From: Heterohyrax brucei
Taxonomy: Eukaryota; Chordata; Mammalia; Hyracoidea; Procaviidae
Assembly: GCA_028571685.1 (NCBI GenBank)
Contig: CM053166.1
Coordinates: forward strand, 61,714,111-61,778,110
DNA length: 64,000 nt
Direction of reading: 5' to 3'
In this document: positions 37,265 through 50,279 of the stretch, piece by piece
Position numbering within the stretch: the stretch's first letter is position 1
Layout of the letters: every line of letters starts with the position of its first letter
Made by a program: the position numbers and the translations under genes
The notes under the pieces: model-generated
Database searches by the model: none
What the model was told of the DNA's origin: nothing
Seen by the model: the letters and a program-made list of their open reading frames with translations, nothing else

Positions 37265-39724
37265 GTTACAGAGGTTTACACAGAGAATTCCAAGGATAAG
37301 TACAAGAAAATAAGAGAGACTTAGAAAATTGGTAAAACCTACATTGTTGATAGAGTTAGGAGTACTTAGCGCTGTGAAAACAGCACTTTCGCCGAAGGAA
37401 ATTTAGTTCTCTAAGTCCGTGAAACAGTGAACAGAGAATGTATGAGTTTCTCAAGTTTGGTAACAGATAGAAACAAGCGAAAGTACACAGTGATTCATCT
37501 ACCTAGAAAAGTTACAGAGGTTTACACAGAGAATTCCAAGGATAAGTACAAGAAAATAAGAGAGACTTAGAAAACTGGTAAAACCTACATTGTTGATAGA
37601 GTTGGGAGTACTTAGCACTGTGAAAACAGCACTTTCGCCGAAGGAAATTTAGTTCTCTAAGTCCGTGAAACCGTGAACAGAGAATGTATGAGTTTCTCAA
37701 GTTTGGTAACAGATAGAAACAAGCGAAAGTACACAGTGATTCATCTACCTAGAAAAGTTACAGAGGTTTACACAGAGAATTCCTAGGATAAGTACAAGAA
37801 AATAAGAGAGACTTAGAAAACCGGTAAAACCTACATTGTTGATAGAGTTGGGAGTACTTAGCACTGTGAAAACAGCACTTTCGCAGAAAGAAATCTACTT
37901 CTCTAACACTGGGAAACAGTGAACAGAGAATGTATGAGTTTTTCAAGATTGGTAACAGATAGAAACAAGAGAAAGTACACAGTGATTCATCTACCTAGAG
38001 AAGTTACAGAAGTTTACTAACAGAATTCCATGTATAAGTACAAGACAATAAGAGAGACTTAGAAAACTGGTAAAACCTACAATGTGGATAGAGTTGGGAG
38101 TACTTAGCACTGTGAAAACAGCACTTTCGCCGAAGGAAATTTAGTTCTCTAAGTCCGTGAAACAGTGAACAGAGAATGTATGAGTTTCTCAAGTTTGGTA
38201 ACAGATAGAAACAAGCGAAAGTACACAGTGATTCATCTACCTAGAAAAGTTACAGAGGTTTACACAGAGAATTCCAGGGATAAGTACAAGAAAATAAGAG
38301 AGACTTAGAAAACTGGTAAAACCTACATTGTTGATAGAGTTGGGAGTACTTAGCACTGTGAAAACAGCACTTTCGCCGAAGGAAATTTAGTTCTCTAAGT
38401 CCGTGAAACAGTGAACAGAGAATGTATGTGTTTCTCAAGTTTGGTAACAGATAGAAACAAGCGAAAGTACACAGTGATTCATCTACCTAGAAAAGTTACA
38501 GAGGTTTACACAGAGAATTCCAAGGATAAGTACAAGAAAATAAGAGAGACTTAGAAAACTGGTAAAACCTACATTGTTGATAGAGTTGGGAGTACTTAGC
38601 ACTGTGAAAACAGCACTTTCGCCGAAGGAAATTTAGTTCTCTAAGTCCGTGAAACAGTGAACAGAGAATGTATGAGTTTCTCAAGTTTGGTAACAGATAG
38701 AAACAAGCGAAAGTACACAGTGATTCATCTACCTAGAAAAGTTACAGAGGTTTACACAGAGAATTCCAAGGATAAGTACAAGAAAATAAGAGAGACTTAG
38801 AAAATTGGTAAAACCTACATTGTTGATAGAGTTGGGAGTACTTAGCGCTGTGAAAACAGCACTTTCCCCGAAGGAAATTAAGTTCTCTAAGTCCGTGAAA
38901 CAGTGAACAGAGAATGTATGAGTTTCTCAAGTTTGGTAACACATAGAAACAAGTGAAAGTACACAGTAATTCATCTACCTAGAAAAGTTACAGAGGTTTA
39001 CACAGAGAATTCCAAGGATAAGTACAAGAAAATAACAGAGACTTAGAAAACTGGTAAAACCTACATTGTTGATAGAGTTGGGAGTACTTAGCACTGTGAA
39101 AACAGCACTTTCGCCGAAGGAAATTTAGTTCTCTAAGTCCGTGAAACCTTGAACAGAGAATGTATGAGTTTCTCAAGTTTGGTAACAGATAGAAACAAGC
39201 GATAGTACACAGTGATTCATCTACCTAGAAAAGTTACAGAGGTTTACACAGAGAATTCCTAGGATAAGTACAAGAAAATAAGAGAGACTTAGAAAACCGG
39301 TAAAACCTACATTGTTGATAGAGTTGGGAGTACTTAGCACTGTGAAAACAGCACTTTCGCAGAAAGAAATCTACTTCTCTAACACTGGGAAACAGTGAAC
39401 AGAGAATGTATGAGTTTTTCAAGATTGGTAACAGATAGAAACAAGAGAAAGTACACAGTGATTCATCTACCTAGAGAAGTTACAGAAGTTTACTAACAGA
39501 ATTCCATGTATAAGTACAAGAAAATAAGAGAGACTTAGAAAACTGGTAAAACCTACATTGTGGATAGAGTTGGGAGTACTTAGCACTGTGAAAACAGCAC
39601 TTTCGCCGAAGGAAATTTAGTTCTCTAAGTCCGTGAAACAGTGAACAGAGAATGTATAAGTTTCTCAAGTTTGGTAACAGATAGAAACAAGCGAAAGTAC
39701 ACAGTGATTCAACTACCTAGAAAA
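36035..39724 (+). repeat. 6-monomer HOR series (1,476-bp offset), two and a half copies
   Basis: The order GAAACCGTGAAC-type, type B, type C, then three type A monomers starts at 36035, 37511 and 38987. The third copy holds the first three monomers and then changes at 39725. In it the first marker has mutated further to GAAACCTTGAAC. The type C monomer of the middle copy has GACAATAAG while the outer two have GAAAATAAG, so the copies are not simple serial duplicates. Confidence 0.8.
38249..39478 (+). repeat. 17-monomer-offset duplicated block, copy 1
   Basis: Five monomers match 42431-43660 at 4,182 bp. Shared rare markers are CCAGGGATAAG, TTTCCCCGAAGGAAATTAAG (38864 and 43046), AAAATAACAGAG and GAAACCTTGAAC. 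Confidence 0.85.
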
Positions 39725-42700
39725 GTTACAGAAGTTTACACAGAGAATTCCAAGGATAAGTACAAGAAAATAAGAGAGACTTAGAAAACTGGTAAAACCT
39801 ACATTGTTGATAGAGTTGGGAGTACTTAGCACTGTGAAAACAGCACTTTCGCCGAAGGAAATTTAGTTCTCTAGGTGCGTGAAACAGTGAACAGAGAATG
39901 TATGAGTTTCTCAAGTTTGGTAACAGATAGAAACAAGCGAAAGTACCCAGTGATTCATCTACCTAGAAAAGTTACAGAGGTTTACACAGAGAATTCCAAG
40001 GATAACTACAAGAAAATAAGAGATACTTAGAAAACTGGTAAATCCTACATTGTTGATAGAGTTGGGAGTACTTAGCACTGTGAAAACAGCACTTTCGCAG
40101 AAAGAAATCTACTTCTCTAAGACTGGGAAACAGTGAACAGAGAATGTATGAGTTTCTCAAGATTTGTAACAGATAGAAACAAGCGAAAGTACACAGTGAT
40201 TCATCTACCTAGAAAAGTTACAGAGGTTCACACAGAGAATTCCAAGGATAAGTACAAGAAAATAAGAGAGACTTAGAAAACTGGTAAAACCTACATTGTT
40301 GATAGAGTTGTGAGTACTTAGCACTGTGAAAACAGCACTTTCGCCGAAGGAAATTTAGTTCTCTAAGTCCGTGAAACAGTGAACAGAGAATGTATGAGTT
40401 TCTCCAGTTTGGTAACAGATAGAAACAAGCGAAAGTACACAGTGATTCATCTACCTAGAAAAGGTACAGAGGTTTACACAGAGAATTCCAAGTATAAGTA
40501 CAAGCAAATAAGGGAGACTTAGAAAAGCGGTAAAACCTACATTGTTGATAGAGTTGGGAGTACTTAGCACTGTGAAAACAGCACTTTCGCAGAAAGAAAT
40601 CTACTTCTCTAACACTCGGAAACAGTGAACAGAGAATGTATGAGTTTATCAAGATTGGTAACAGATAGAAACAAGAGAAAGTACACAGTGATTCATCTAC
40701 CTAGAAAAGTTACAGAGGTTTACACAGAGAATTCCAAGGATAAGTACAAGAAAATAAGAGAGACTTAGAAAACCGGTAAAACCTACATTGTTGATAGAGT
40801 TGGGAGTACTTAGCACTGTGAAAACAGCACTTTCGCAGAAAGAAATCTACTTCTCTAAGACTGGGAAACAGTGAACAGGGAATTTATGAGTTTCTCAAGA
40901 TTTGTAACAGATAGAAACAAGCGAAAGTACACAGTGATTCATCTACCTAGAAAAGTTACAGAGGTTTACACAGAGAATTCCAAGGATAAGTACAAGAAAA
41001 TAAGAGAGACTTAGAAAACTGGTAAAACCTACATTGTTGATAGAGTTGGGAGTACCTAGCACTGTGAAAACAGCACTTTCGCCGAAGGAAATTTAGTTCT
41101 CTAAGTCCGTGAAACAGTGAACAGAGAATGTATGAGTTTCTCAAGTTTGGTAACAGATAGAAACAAGCGAAAGTACACAGTGATTCATCTACCTAGAAAA
41201 GTTACAGAGGTTTACACAGAGAATTCCAAGGATAAGTACAAGAAAATAAGAGAGACTTAGAAAACTGGTAAAACCTACATTGTTGATAGAGTTGGGAGTA
41301 CTTAGCAGTGTGAAAACAGCCCTTTCGAAGAAGGAAATTTAGTTCTCTAAGTCCGTGGAACAGTGAACAGAGAATGTATGAGTTTCTCCAGTTTGGTAAC
41401 AGATAGAAACAAGCGAAAGTACACAGTGATTCATCTACCTAGAAAAGTTACAGAGGTTTACACAGAGAATTCCAAGGATAAGTACAAGAAAATAAGAGAG
41501 ACTTAGAAAACCGGTAAAACCTACATTGTTGATAGAGTTGGGAGTACTTAGCACTGTGAAAACAGCACTTTCGCAGAAAGAAATCTACTTCTCTATCACT
41601 GGGAAACAGTGAACAGAGAATGTATGAGTTTTTCAAGATTGGTAACAGATAGAAACAAGAGAAAGTACACAGTGATTCATCTACCTAGAGAAGTTACAGA
41701 AGTTTACTAACAGAATTCCATGTATAAGTACAAGAAAATAAGAGAGACTTAGAAAACTGGTAAAACCTACATTGTGGATAGAGTTGGGAGTACTTAGCAC
41801 TGTGAAAACAGCACTTTCGCCGAAGGAAATTTAGTTCTCTAAGTCCGTGAAACAGTGAACAGAGAATGTATGAGTTTCTCAAGTTTGGTAACAGATAGAA
41901 ACAAGCGAAAGTACACAGTGATTCATCTACCTAGAAAAGTTACAGAGGTTTACACAGAGAATTCCAAGGATAAGTACAAGAAAATAAGAGAGACTTAGAA
42001 AACTGGTAAAACCTACATTGTTGATAGAGTTGGGAGTACTTAGCACTGTGAAAACCGCAGTTTCGCCGAAGGAAATTTCGTTCTCTAAGTCCGTGAAACA
42101 ATGAACAGAGAATGTGTGAGTTTCTCAAGTTTGGTAACAGATAGAAACAAGCGAAAGTACACAGTGATTCATCTATCTAGAAAAGTTACAGAGGTTTACA
42201 CAGAGAATTCCAAGGATAAGTACAAGAAAATAAGAGAGACTTAGAAAACTGGTAAAACCTACATTGTTGAAAGAGTTGGGAGTACTTAGCGCTGTGAAAA
42301 CAGCACTTTCACCGAAGGAAATTTCGTTCTCTAAGTCCGTGAAACAGAGAACAGAGAATGTATGAGTTTCTCAAGTTTGGTAACTGATAGAAACAAGCGA
42401 AAGTACACAGTGATTCATCTACCTCGAAAAGTTACAGAGGTTTACACAGAGAATTCCAGGGATAAGTACAAGAAAATAAGAGAGACTTAGAAAACTGGTA
42501 AAACCTACATTGTTGATAGAGCTGGGAGTACTTAGCACTGTGAAAACAGCACTTTCGCCGAAGGAAATTTAGTTCTCTAAGTCCGTGAAACAGTGAACAG
42601 AGAATGTATGAGTTTCTCAAGTTTGGTAACAGATAGAAACAAGCGAAAGTACACAGTGATTCATCTACCTAGAAAAGTTACAGAGGTTTACACAGAGAAT

Positions 42701-45628
42701 TCCAAGGATAAGTACAAGAAAATAAGAGAGACTTAGAAAACTGGTAAAACCTACATTGTTGATAGAGTTGGGAGTACTTAGCACTGTGAAAACAGCACTT
42801 TCGCCGAAGTAAATTTAGTTCTCTAAGTCCGTGAAACAGTGAACAGAGAATGTATGAGTTTCTCAAGTTTGGTAACAGATAGAAACAAGCGAAAGTACAC
42901 AGTGATTCATCTACCTAGAAAAGTTACAGAGGTTTACACAGAGAATTCCAAGGATAAGTACAAGAAAATAAGAGAGACTTAGAAAATTGGTAAAACCTAC
43001 ATTGTTGATAGAGTTGGGAGTACTTAGCGCTGTGAAAACAGCACTTTCCCCGAAGGAAATTAAGTTCTCTAAGTCCGTGAAACAGTGAACAGAGAATGTA
43101 TGAGTTTCTCAAGTTTGGTAACAGATAGAAACAAGCGAAAGTACACAGTGATTCATCTACCTAGAAAAATTACAGAGGTTTACACAGAGAATTCCAAGGA
43201 TAAGTACAAGAAAATAACAGAGACTTAGAAAACTGGTAAAACCTACATTGTTGATAGAGTTGGGAGTACTTAGCACTGTGAAAACAGCACTTTCGCCGAA
43301 GGAAATTTAGTTCTCTAAGTCCGTGAAACCTTGAACAGAGAATGTATGAGTTTCTCAAGTTTGGTAACAGATAGAAACAAGCGAAAGTACACAGTGATTC
43401 ATCTACCTAGAAAAGTTACAGAGGTTTACACAGAGAATTCCTAGGATAAGTACAAGAAAATAAGAGAGACTTAGAAAACCGGTAAAACCTACATTGTTGA
43501 TAGAGTTGGGAGTACTTAGCACTGTAAAAACAGCACTTTCGCAGAAAGAAATCTACTTCTCTAACACTGGGAAACAGTGAACAGAGAATGTATGAGTTTC
43601 TCAAGATTGGTAACAGATAGAAACAAGAGAAAGTACACAGTGATTCATCTACCTAGAGAAGTTACAGAAGTTTACTAACAGAATTCCATGTATAAGTACA
43701 AGAAAATAAGAGAGACTTAGAAAACTGGTAAAACCTACATTGTAAATAGAGTTGGGAGTACTTAGCACTGTGAAAACAGCACTTTCGCCGACGGAAATTT
43801 AGTTATCTAAGTCCGTGAAACAGTGAACAGAGAATGTATGAGTTTCTCAAGATTGTTAACAGATAGAAACAAGAGAAAGTACACAGTGATTCATCTACCT
43901 AGAAAAGTTACAGAGGTTTACACAGAGAATTCCAAGGATAAGTACAAGAAAATAAGAGAGACTTAGAAAACTGGTAAATCCTACATTGTTGATAGAGTTG
44001 GGAGTACTTAGCACTGTGAAAACAGCACTTTCGCCGAAGGAAATTTAGTTCTCTAAGTCCGTGAAACAGTGAACAGAGAATGTATGAGTTTCTCAAGTTT
44101 GGTAACAGATAGAAACAAGCGAAACTACACAGTGATTCATCTACCTAGAAAAGTTACAGAGGTTTACACAGAGAATTCCAAGGATAAGTACAAGAAAATA
44201 AGAGAGACTTAGAAAACTGGTAAAACCTACATTGTTGATAGAGTTGGGAGTACTTAGCACTGTGAAAACAGCACTTTCGCCGAAGGAAATTTAGTTCTCT
44301 AAGTCCGTGAAACAGTGAACAGAGAATGTATGAGGTTCTCAAGTTTGGTAACAGATAGAAACAAGCGAAAGTACACAGTGATTCATCTACCTAGAAAAGT
44401 TACAGAGGTTTACACACAGAATTCCAAGGATAAGTACAAGAAAATAAGAGAGACTTAGAAAACTGGTAAAACCTACATTGTTGATAGAGTTGGGAGTACT
44501 TAGCACTGTGAAAACAGCACTTTCGCCGAAGGAAATTTAATTCTCTAAGTCCGTGAAACAGTGAACAGAAAATGTATGAGTTTCTCAAGTTTGTTAACAG
44601 ATAGAAACAAGCGAAAGTACACAGTGATTCATCTACCTAGAAAAGTTACAGAGGTTTACACAGAGAATTCCTAGGATAAGTACAAGAAAATAAGAGAGAC
44701 TTAGAAAACCGGTAAAACCTACATTGTTGATAGAGTTGGGAGTACTTAGCACTGTGAAAACAGCACTTTCGCAGAAAGAAATCTACTTCTCTAACACTGG
44801 GAAACAGTGAACAGAGAATGTATGAGTTTTTCATGATTGGTAACAGATAGAAACAAGAGAAAGTACACAGTGATTCATCTACCTAGAGAAGTTACAGAAG
44901 TTTACTAACAGAATTCCATGTATAAGTACAAGAAAATAAGAGAGACTTAGAAAACTGGTAAAACCTACATTGTGGATAGAGTTGGGAGTACTTAGCACTG
45001 TGAAAACAGCACTTTCGCCGAAGGAAATTTAGTTCTCTAAGTCCGTGAAACAGTGAACAGAGAATGTATGAGTTTCTCAAGTTTGGTAACAGATAGAAAC
45101 AAGCGAAAGTACACAGTGATTCATCTACCTAGAAAAGTTACAGAGGTTTACACAGAGAATTCCAAGGATAAGTACAAGAAAATAAGAGAGACTTAGAAAA
45201 CTGGTAAAACCTACATTGTTGATAGAGTTGGGAGTACTTAGCACTGTGAAAACAGCACTTTCGCCGAAGGAAATTTAGTTCTCTAAGTCCGTGAAACAGT
45301 GAACAGAGAATGTATGAGTTTCTCAAGTTTGGTAACAGATAGAAACAAGCGAAAGTACACAGTGATTCATCTACCTAGAAAAGTTACAGAGGTTTACACA
45401 GAGAATTCCAAGGATAAGTACAAGAAAATAAGAGAGACTTAGAAAATTGGTAAAACCTACATTGTTGATAGAGTTGGGAGTACTTAGCGCTGTGAAAACA
45501 GCACTTTCCCCGAAGGAAATTAAGTTCTCTAAGTCCGTGAAACAGTGAACAGAGAATGTATGAGTTTCTCAAGTTTGGTAACAGATAGAAACAAGCGAAA
45601 GTACACAGTGATTCATCTACCAAGAAAA
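39725..45628 (+). repeat. transition zone between core and diverged satellite
   Basis: Domain II monomer orders still appear (for example 42431-43660), and type C occurs at 41693, 43661 and 44891. Private substitutions become more frequent and the first right-type markers appear, such as CAAGTATAAG at about 40489 and GTAAATAG at about 43743. No indel is present. The borders are approximate. Confidence 0.65.
42431..43660 (+). repeat. 17-monomer-offset duplicated block, copy 2
   Basis: Counterpart of 38249-39478. The TTTCCCCGAAGG marker appears once more at about 45506, in the monomer beginning 45383, which suggests a third, shorter copy. Confidence 0.85.
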
Positions 45629-46120
45629 GTTATAGAGGTTTACACAGAGAATTCCAAGTATAGGTACAAGAAAATAAGAGAGACTTAGAAAACTGGTAAA
45701 ACCTATATTGTTAATAGAGTTGGGAGTACTTAGCACTGTGAAAACAGCACTTTCGCAGAAAGAAATCTACTTCTCTAACACTGGGAAACAGTGAACAGAG
45801 AATGTATGAGTTTCTCAAGATTGGTAACAGATAGAAACAAGAGAAAGTACACAGTGATTCATCTACCTAGAAAAGTTACAGAGGTTTACACAGAGAATTC
45901 CAAGGATAAGTACAAGAAAATAAGAGAGACTTAGAAAACTGGTAAAACCTACATTGTTGATAGAGTTGGGAGTACTTAGCACTGTGAAAACAGCACTTTC
46001 GCAGAAAGAAATCTACTTCTCTAAGACTGGGAAACAGTGAACAGAGAATGTATGAGTTTCTCAAGATTTGTAACAGATAGAAACAAGCGAAAGTACACAG
46101 TGATTCATCTACCTAGAAAA

Positions 46121-47103
46121 GTTACAGAGGTTTACACAGAGAATTCCAAGGATAAGTACAAGAAAATAAGAGAGACTTAGAAAACTGGTAAAACCTACAT
46201 TGTTGATAGAGTTGGGAGTACTTAGCACTGTGAAAACAGCACTTTCGCTGACGGAAATTTAGTTCTCTAAGTCCGTGAAACAGTGAACAGAGAATGTATG
46301 AGTTTCTCAAGATTGGTAACAGATAGAAACAAGAGAAAGTACACAGTGACTCATCTACCTAGAAAAGTTACAGAGGTTTACACAGAGAATTCCAAGGATA
46401 AGTACAAGAAAATAAGAGAGACTTAGAAAACCGGTAAAACCTACATTGTTGATAGAGTTGGGAGTACTTAGCATTGTGAAAACAGCACTTTCGCCACGGA
46501 AATTTAGTTCTCTAAGTCCGTGAAACAGTGAACAGAGAATGTATGAGTTTCTCAAGTTTGGTAACAGATAGAAACAAGCGAAAGTACACAGTGATACATC
46601 TACCTAGAAAAGTTACAGAGGTTTACACAGAGAATTCCAAGGATAAGTACAAGAAAATAAGAGAGACTTAGAAAACCGGTAAAACCTACATTGTTGATAG
46701 AGTTGGGAGTACTTAGCACTGTGAAAACAGCACTTTCGCCGAAGGAAATTTAGTTCTCTAAGTCCGTGAAACAGTGAACAGAGAATGTATGAGTTTCTCA
46801 AGTTTCGTAACAGATAGAAACAAGCGAAAGTACACAGTGATTCATCTACCTAGAAAAGTTACAGAGGTTTACACAGAGAATTCCAAGGATTAGTACAAGA
46901 AAATAAGAGAGACTTAGAAAACTGGTAAAACCTACATTGTTGATAGATTTGGGAGTACTTAGCACTGTGAAAACAGCACTTTCGCCGAAGGAAATTTAGT
47001 TCTCTAAGTCCGTGAAACAGTGAACAGAGAATGTATGAGTTTCTCCAGTTTGGTAACAGATAGAAACAAGCGAAAGTACACAGTGATTCATCTACCTAGA
47101 AAA
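46121..47103 (+). repeat. domain III four-monomer block with shared 1-bp deletion, copy 1
   Basis: Order: CGCTGACGG monomer, 245-bp deletion monomer ending GTGATACATC, a monomer ending TTTCGTAACAG, then GGATTAGTAC with GATTTGGGAG. The same order, with GACTTGGGAG, is at 56203-57185. Shorter versions are at 48333 and 58416. Confidence 0.82.
46367..46611 (+). repeat. 245-bp deletion-lineage monomer, copy 1
   Basis: TTTCGCCACGG at 46493 lacks one base of TTTCGCCGACGG. The same deletion is in the monomers at 48579, 56449 and 58662, which also share flanking order. Confidence 0.88.
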
Positions 47104-47134
47104 GTTACAGAGGTTTACACAGAGAATTCCAAGG

Positions 47135-47138
47135 ATAG
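47135..47138. other. 1-bp deletion in satellite monomer
   Basis: AAGGATAGTACAAG replaces AAGGATAAGTACAAG. Unique to this copy. Confidence 0.9.
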
Positions 47139-47594
47139 TACAAGAAAATAAGAGAGACTTAGAAAACTGGTAAAACCTACATTGTTGATAGAGTTGGGAG
47201 TACTTAGCACTGTGAAAACAGCACTTTCACCGAAGGAAATTTAGTTCTCTAAGTCCGTGAAACAGTGAACAGAGAATGTATGAGTTTCTCAAGTTTGGTA
47301 ACAGATAGAAACAAGCGAAAGTACACAGTGATTCATCTACCTAGAAAAGTTACAGAGGTTTACACAGAGAATTCCAAGGATAAGTACAAGAAAATAAGAG
47401 AGACTTAGAAAACCGGTAAAACATACATTGTTGATAGAGTTGGGAGTACTTAGCACTGTGAAAACAGCACTTTCGCAGAAAGAAATCTACTTCTCTAACA
47501 CTGGGAAACAGTGAACAGAGAATGTATGAGTTTCCCAAGATTGGTAACAGATAGAAACAAGAGAAAGTACACAGTGACTCACCTACCTAGATAA

Positions 47595-47840
47595 GTTACA
47601 GAGGTTTACACAGAGAATTCCAAGTATAAGTACAAGAAAATAAGAGAGACTTAGAAAACTGGTAAAACCTACATTGTTAATAGAGTTGGGAGTACTTAGC
47701 ACTGTGAAAACAGCACTTTCGTCCAAGGAAATTTAGTTCTCTAAGTCCGTGAAACAGTGAACAGAGAATGTATGAGTTTCTCAAGTTTGGTAACAGATAG
47801 AAAAAAGCGAAAGTACACAGTGATTCATCTACCTAGAAAA
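47595..47840 (+). repeat. reference type D monomer (right-domain subtype)
   Basis: Type D has TTTCGTCCAAGG where type A has TTTCGCCGAAGG, and usually GTTAATAGAG and CAAGTATAAG. Copies begin at 47595, 49808, 52268, 58170, 60383 and 61859, all in domain III. At 47595, 49808 and 61859 the next monomer carries GGAAAAGTAC together with CACTGGGAAAA, so this pair travels as a unit. Confidence 0.88.
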
Positions 47841-48086
47841 GTTACAGAGGTTTACACAGAGAATTCCAAGGAAAAGTACAAGAAAATAAGAGAGACTTAG
47901 AAAACTGGTAAAACCTACATTGTTGATAGAGTTGGGAGTACTTAGCACTGGGAAAACAGCACTTTCGCCGAAGGAAATTTAGTTCTCTAAGTCCGTGAAA
48001 CAGTGAACAGAGAATGTATGAGTTTCTCCAGTTTGGTAACAGATAGAAACAAGCGAAAGTACACAGTGATTCATCTACCTAGAGAA

Positions 48087-48332
48087 GTTACAGAGGTTTA
48101 CACAGAGAATTCCAAGGATAAGTACAAGAAAATAAGAGAGACTTAGAAAACTGGTAAAAGCTACATTGTTGATAGAGTTGGGAGTACTTAGCACTGTGAA
48201 AATCGCACTTTCGCCGAACGAAATTTAGTTCTCTAAGTCCGTGAAACAGTGAACAGAGAATGTATGAGTTTCTCCAGTTTGGTAACAGATAGAAACAAGC
48301 GAAAGTACACAGTGATTCATCTACCTAGAAAA
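48087..48332 (+). repeat. reference type E monomer (right-domain subtype)
   Basis: Type E has GTGAAAATCGCAC in place of GTGAAAACAGCAC. Copies begin at 48087, 49070, 57432, 59153, 59891 and 61121, only in domain III. Three of them (48087, 59153, 59891) also have AAAAGCTAC in place of AAAACCTAC. Most of these monomers end in the TTTCTCCAGTTTGG variant. Confidence 0.87.
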
Positions 48333-49315
48333 GTTACAGAGGTTTACAGAGAGAATTCCAAGGATAAGTACAAGAAAATAAGAGAGACTTAGAAAACTCG
48401 TAAAACCTACATTGTTGATAGAGTTGGGAATACTTAGCACTGTGAAAACAGCACTTTCGCAGAAAGAAATTTAGTTCTCTAAGTCCGTGAAACAGTGAAC
48501 AGAGAATGTATGAGTTTCTCAAGATTGGTAACAGATAGAAACAAGAGAAAGTACACAGTGATTCATCTACCTAGAAAAGTTACAGAGGTTGACACAGAGA
48601 ATTCCAAGGATAAGTACAAGAAAATAAGAGAGACTTAGAAAACCGGTAAAACCTACATTGTTGATAGAGTTGGGAGTACTTAGCACTGTGAAAACAGCAC
48701 TTTCGTCACGGAAATTTAGTTCTCTAAGTCCGTGAAACAGTGAACAGAGAATGTATGAGTTTCTCAAGTTTGGTAACAGATAGAAACTAGCGAAAGTACA
48801 CAGTGATACATCTACCTAGAAAAGTTACAGAGGTTTACACAGAGAATTCCAAGGATAAGTACAAGAAAATAAGAGAGACTTAGAAAACCTGTAAAACCTA
48901 CATTGTTGATAGAGTTGGGAGTACTTAGCACTGTGAAAACAGCACTTTCGCCGAAGGAAATTTAGTTCTCTAAGTCCGTGAAACAGTGAACAGAGAATGT
49001 ATGAGTTTCTCAAGTTTCGTAACAGATAGAAACAAGCGAAAGTACACAGTGATTCATCTACCTAGAAAAGTTACAGAGGTTTACACAGAGAATTCCAAGG
49101 ATAAGTACAAGAAAATAAGAGAGACTTAGAAAACTGGTAAAACCTACAGTGTTGATAGACTTGGGAGTACTTAGCACTGTGAAAATCGCACTTTCGCCGA
49201 AGGAAATTCAGTTCTCTAAGTCCGTGAAACAGTGAACAGAGAATGTATGAGTTTCTCCAGTTTGGTAACAGATAGAAACAAGCGAAAGTACACAGTGATT
49301 CATCTACCTAGAGAA
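48333..49315 (+). repeat. domain III four-monomer block, copy 2
   Basis: The first monomer has CGCAGAAAGAAATTTAG instead of CGCTGACGG. The deletion monomer (CGTCACGG), GTGATACATC, TTTCGTAACAG and GACTTGGGAG follow in the same order as in the other copies. The fourth monomer is type E. Confidence 0.75.
48579..48823 (+). repeat. 245-bp deletion-lineage monomer, copy 2
   Basis: TTTCGTCACGG at about 48702 has the same deleted base plus a C-to-T change. Confidence 0.87.
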
Positions 49316-50279
49316 GTTACAGAGGTTTACACAGAGAATTCCAAGGATAAGTACAAGAAAATAAGAGAGACTTAGAAAACTGGTAAAACCTACATTGTTG
49401 ATAGAGTTGGGAGTACTTAGCACTGTGAAAACAGCACTTTCGCAGAAAGAAATCTACTTCTCTAACACTGGGAAACAGTGAACAGAGAATGTATGAGTTT
49501 CTCAAGATTGGTAACAGATAGAAACAAGGGAAAGTACACAGTGATTCATCTACCTAGAAAAGTTACAGAGGTTTACACAGAGAATTCCAAGTATAAGTAG
49601 AAGAAAATAAGAGAGACTTAGAAAACCGGTAAAACATACATTGTTGATAGAATTGGGAGTACTTAGCACTGTGAAAACAGCACTTTCGCTGACGGAAATT
49701 TAGTTCTCTAAGTCCGTGAAACAGTGAACAGAGAATGTATGAGTTTCTCAAGATTGGTAACAGATAGAAACAAGAGAAAGTACACAGTGATTCATCTACC
49801 TAGAAAAGTTACAGAGGTTTACACAGAGAATTCCAAGGATAAGTAAAAGAAAGTAAGAGAGACTTAGAAAACTGGTAAAACCTACATTGTTAATAGAGTT
49901 GGGAGTACTTAGCACTGTGAAAACAGCACTTTCGTCCAAGGAAATTTAGTTCTCTAAGTCCGTGAAACAGTGAACAGAGAATGTATGAGTTTCTCAAGTT
50001 TGGTAACAGATAGAAACAAGCGAAAGTACACAGTGATTCATCTACCTAGAAAAGTTACAGAGGTTTACACAGAGAATTCCAAGGAAAAGTACAAGAAAAT
50101 AAGAGAGACTTAGAAAACTGGTAAAACCTACATTGTTGATAGAGTTGGGAGTACTTAGCACTGGGAAAACAGCACTTTCGCCGAAGGAAATTTAGTTCTC
50201 TAAGTCCGTGAAACAGTGAACAGAGAATGTATGAGTTTCTCCAGTTTGGTAACAGATAGAAACAAGCAAAAGTACACAG

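Larger units (their letters stand above)
11189..39724 (+). repeat. array domain II: highly homogenised HOR core
   Basis: About 116 monomers with no length change at all. Rare marker substitutions recur in the same order at long offsets: a nine-monomer block in three places, two adjacent 18-monomer units, a 4-monomer tandem duplication and a 6-monomer series. Several monomers are identical or differ by one base. This is the expected outcome of recent unequal exchange or segmental duplication. Confidence 0.85.
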
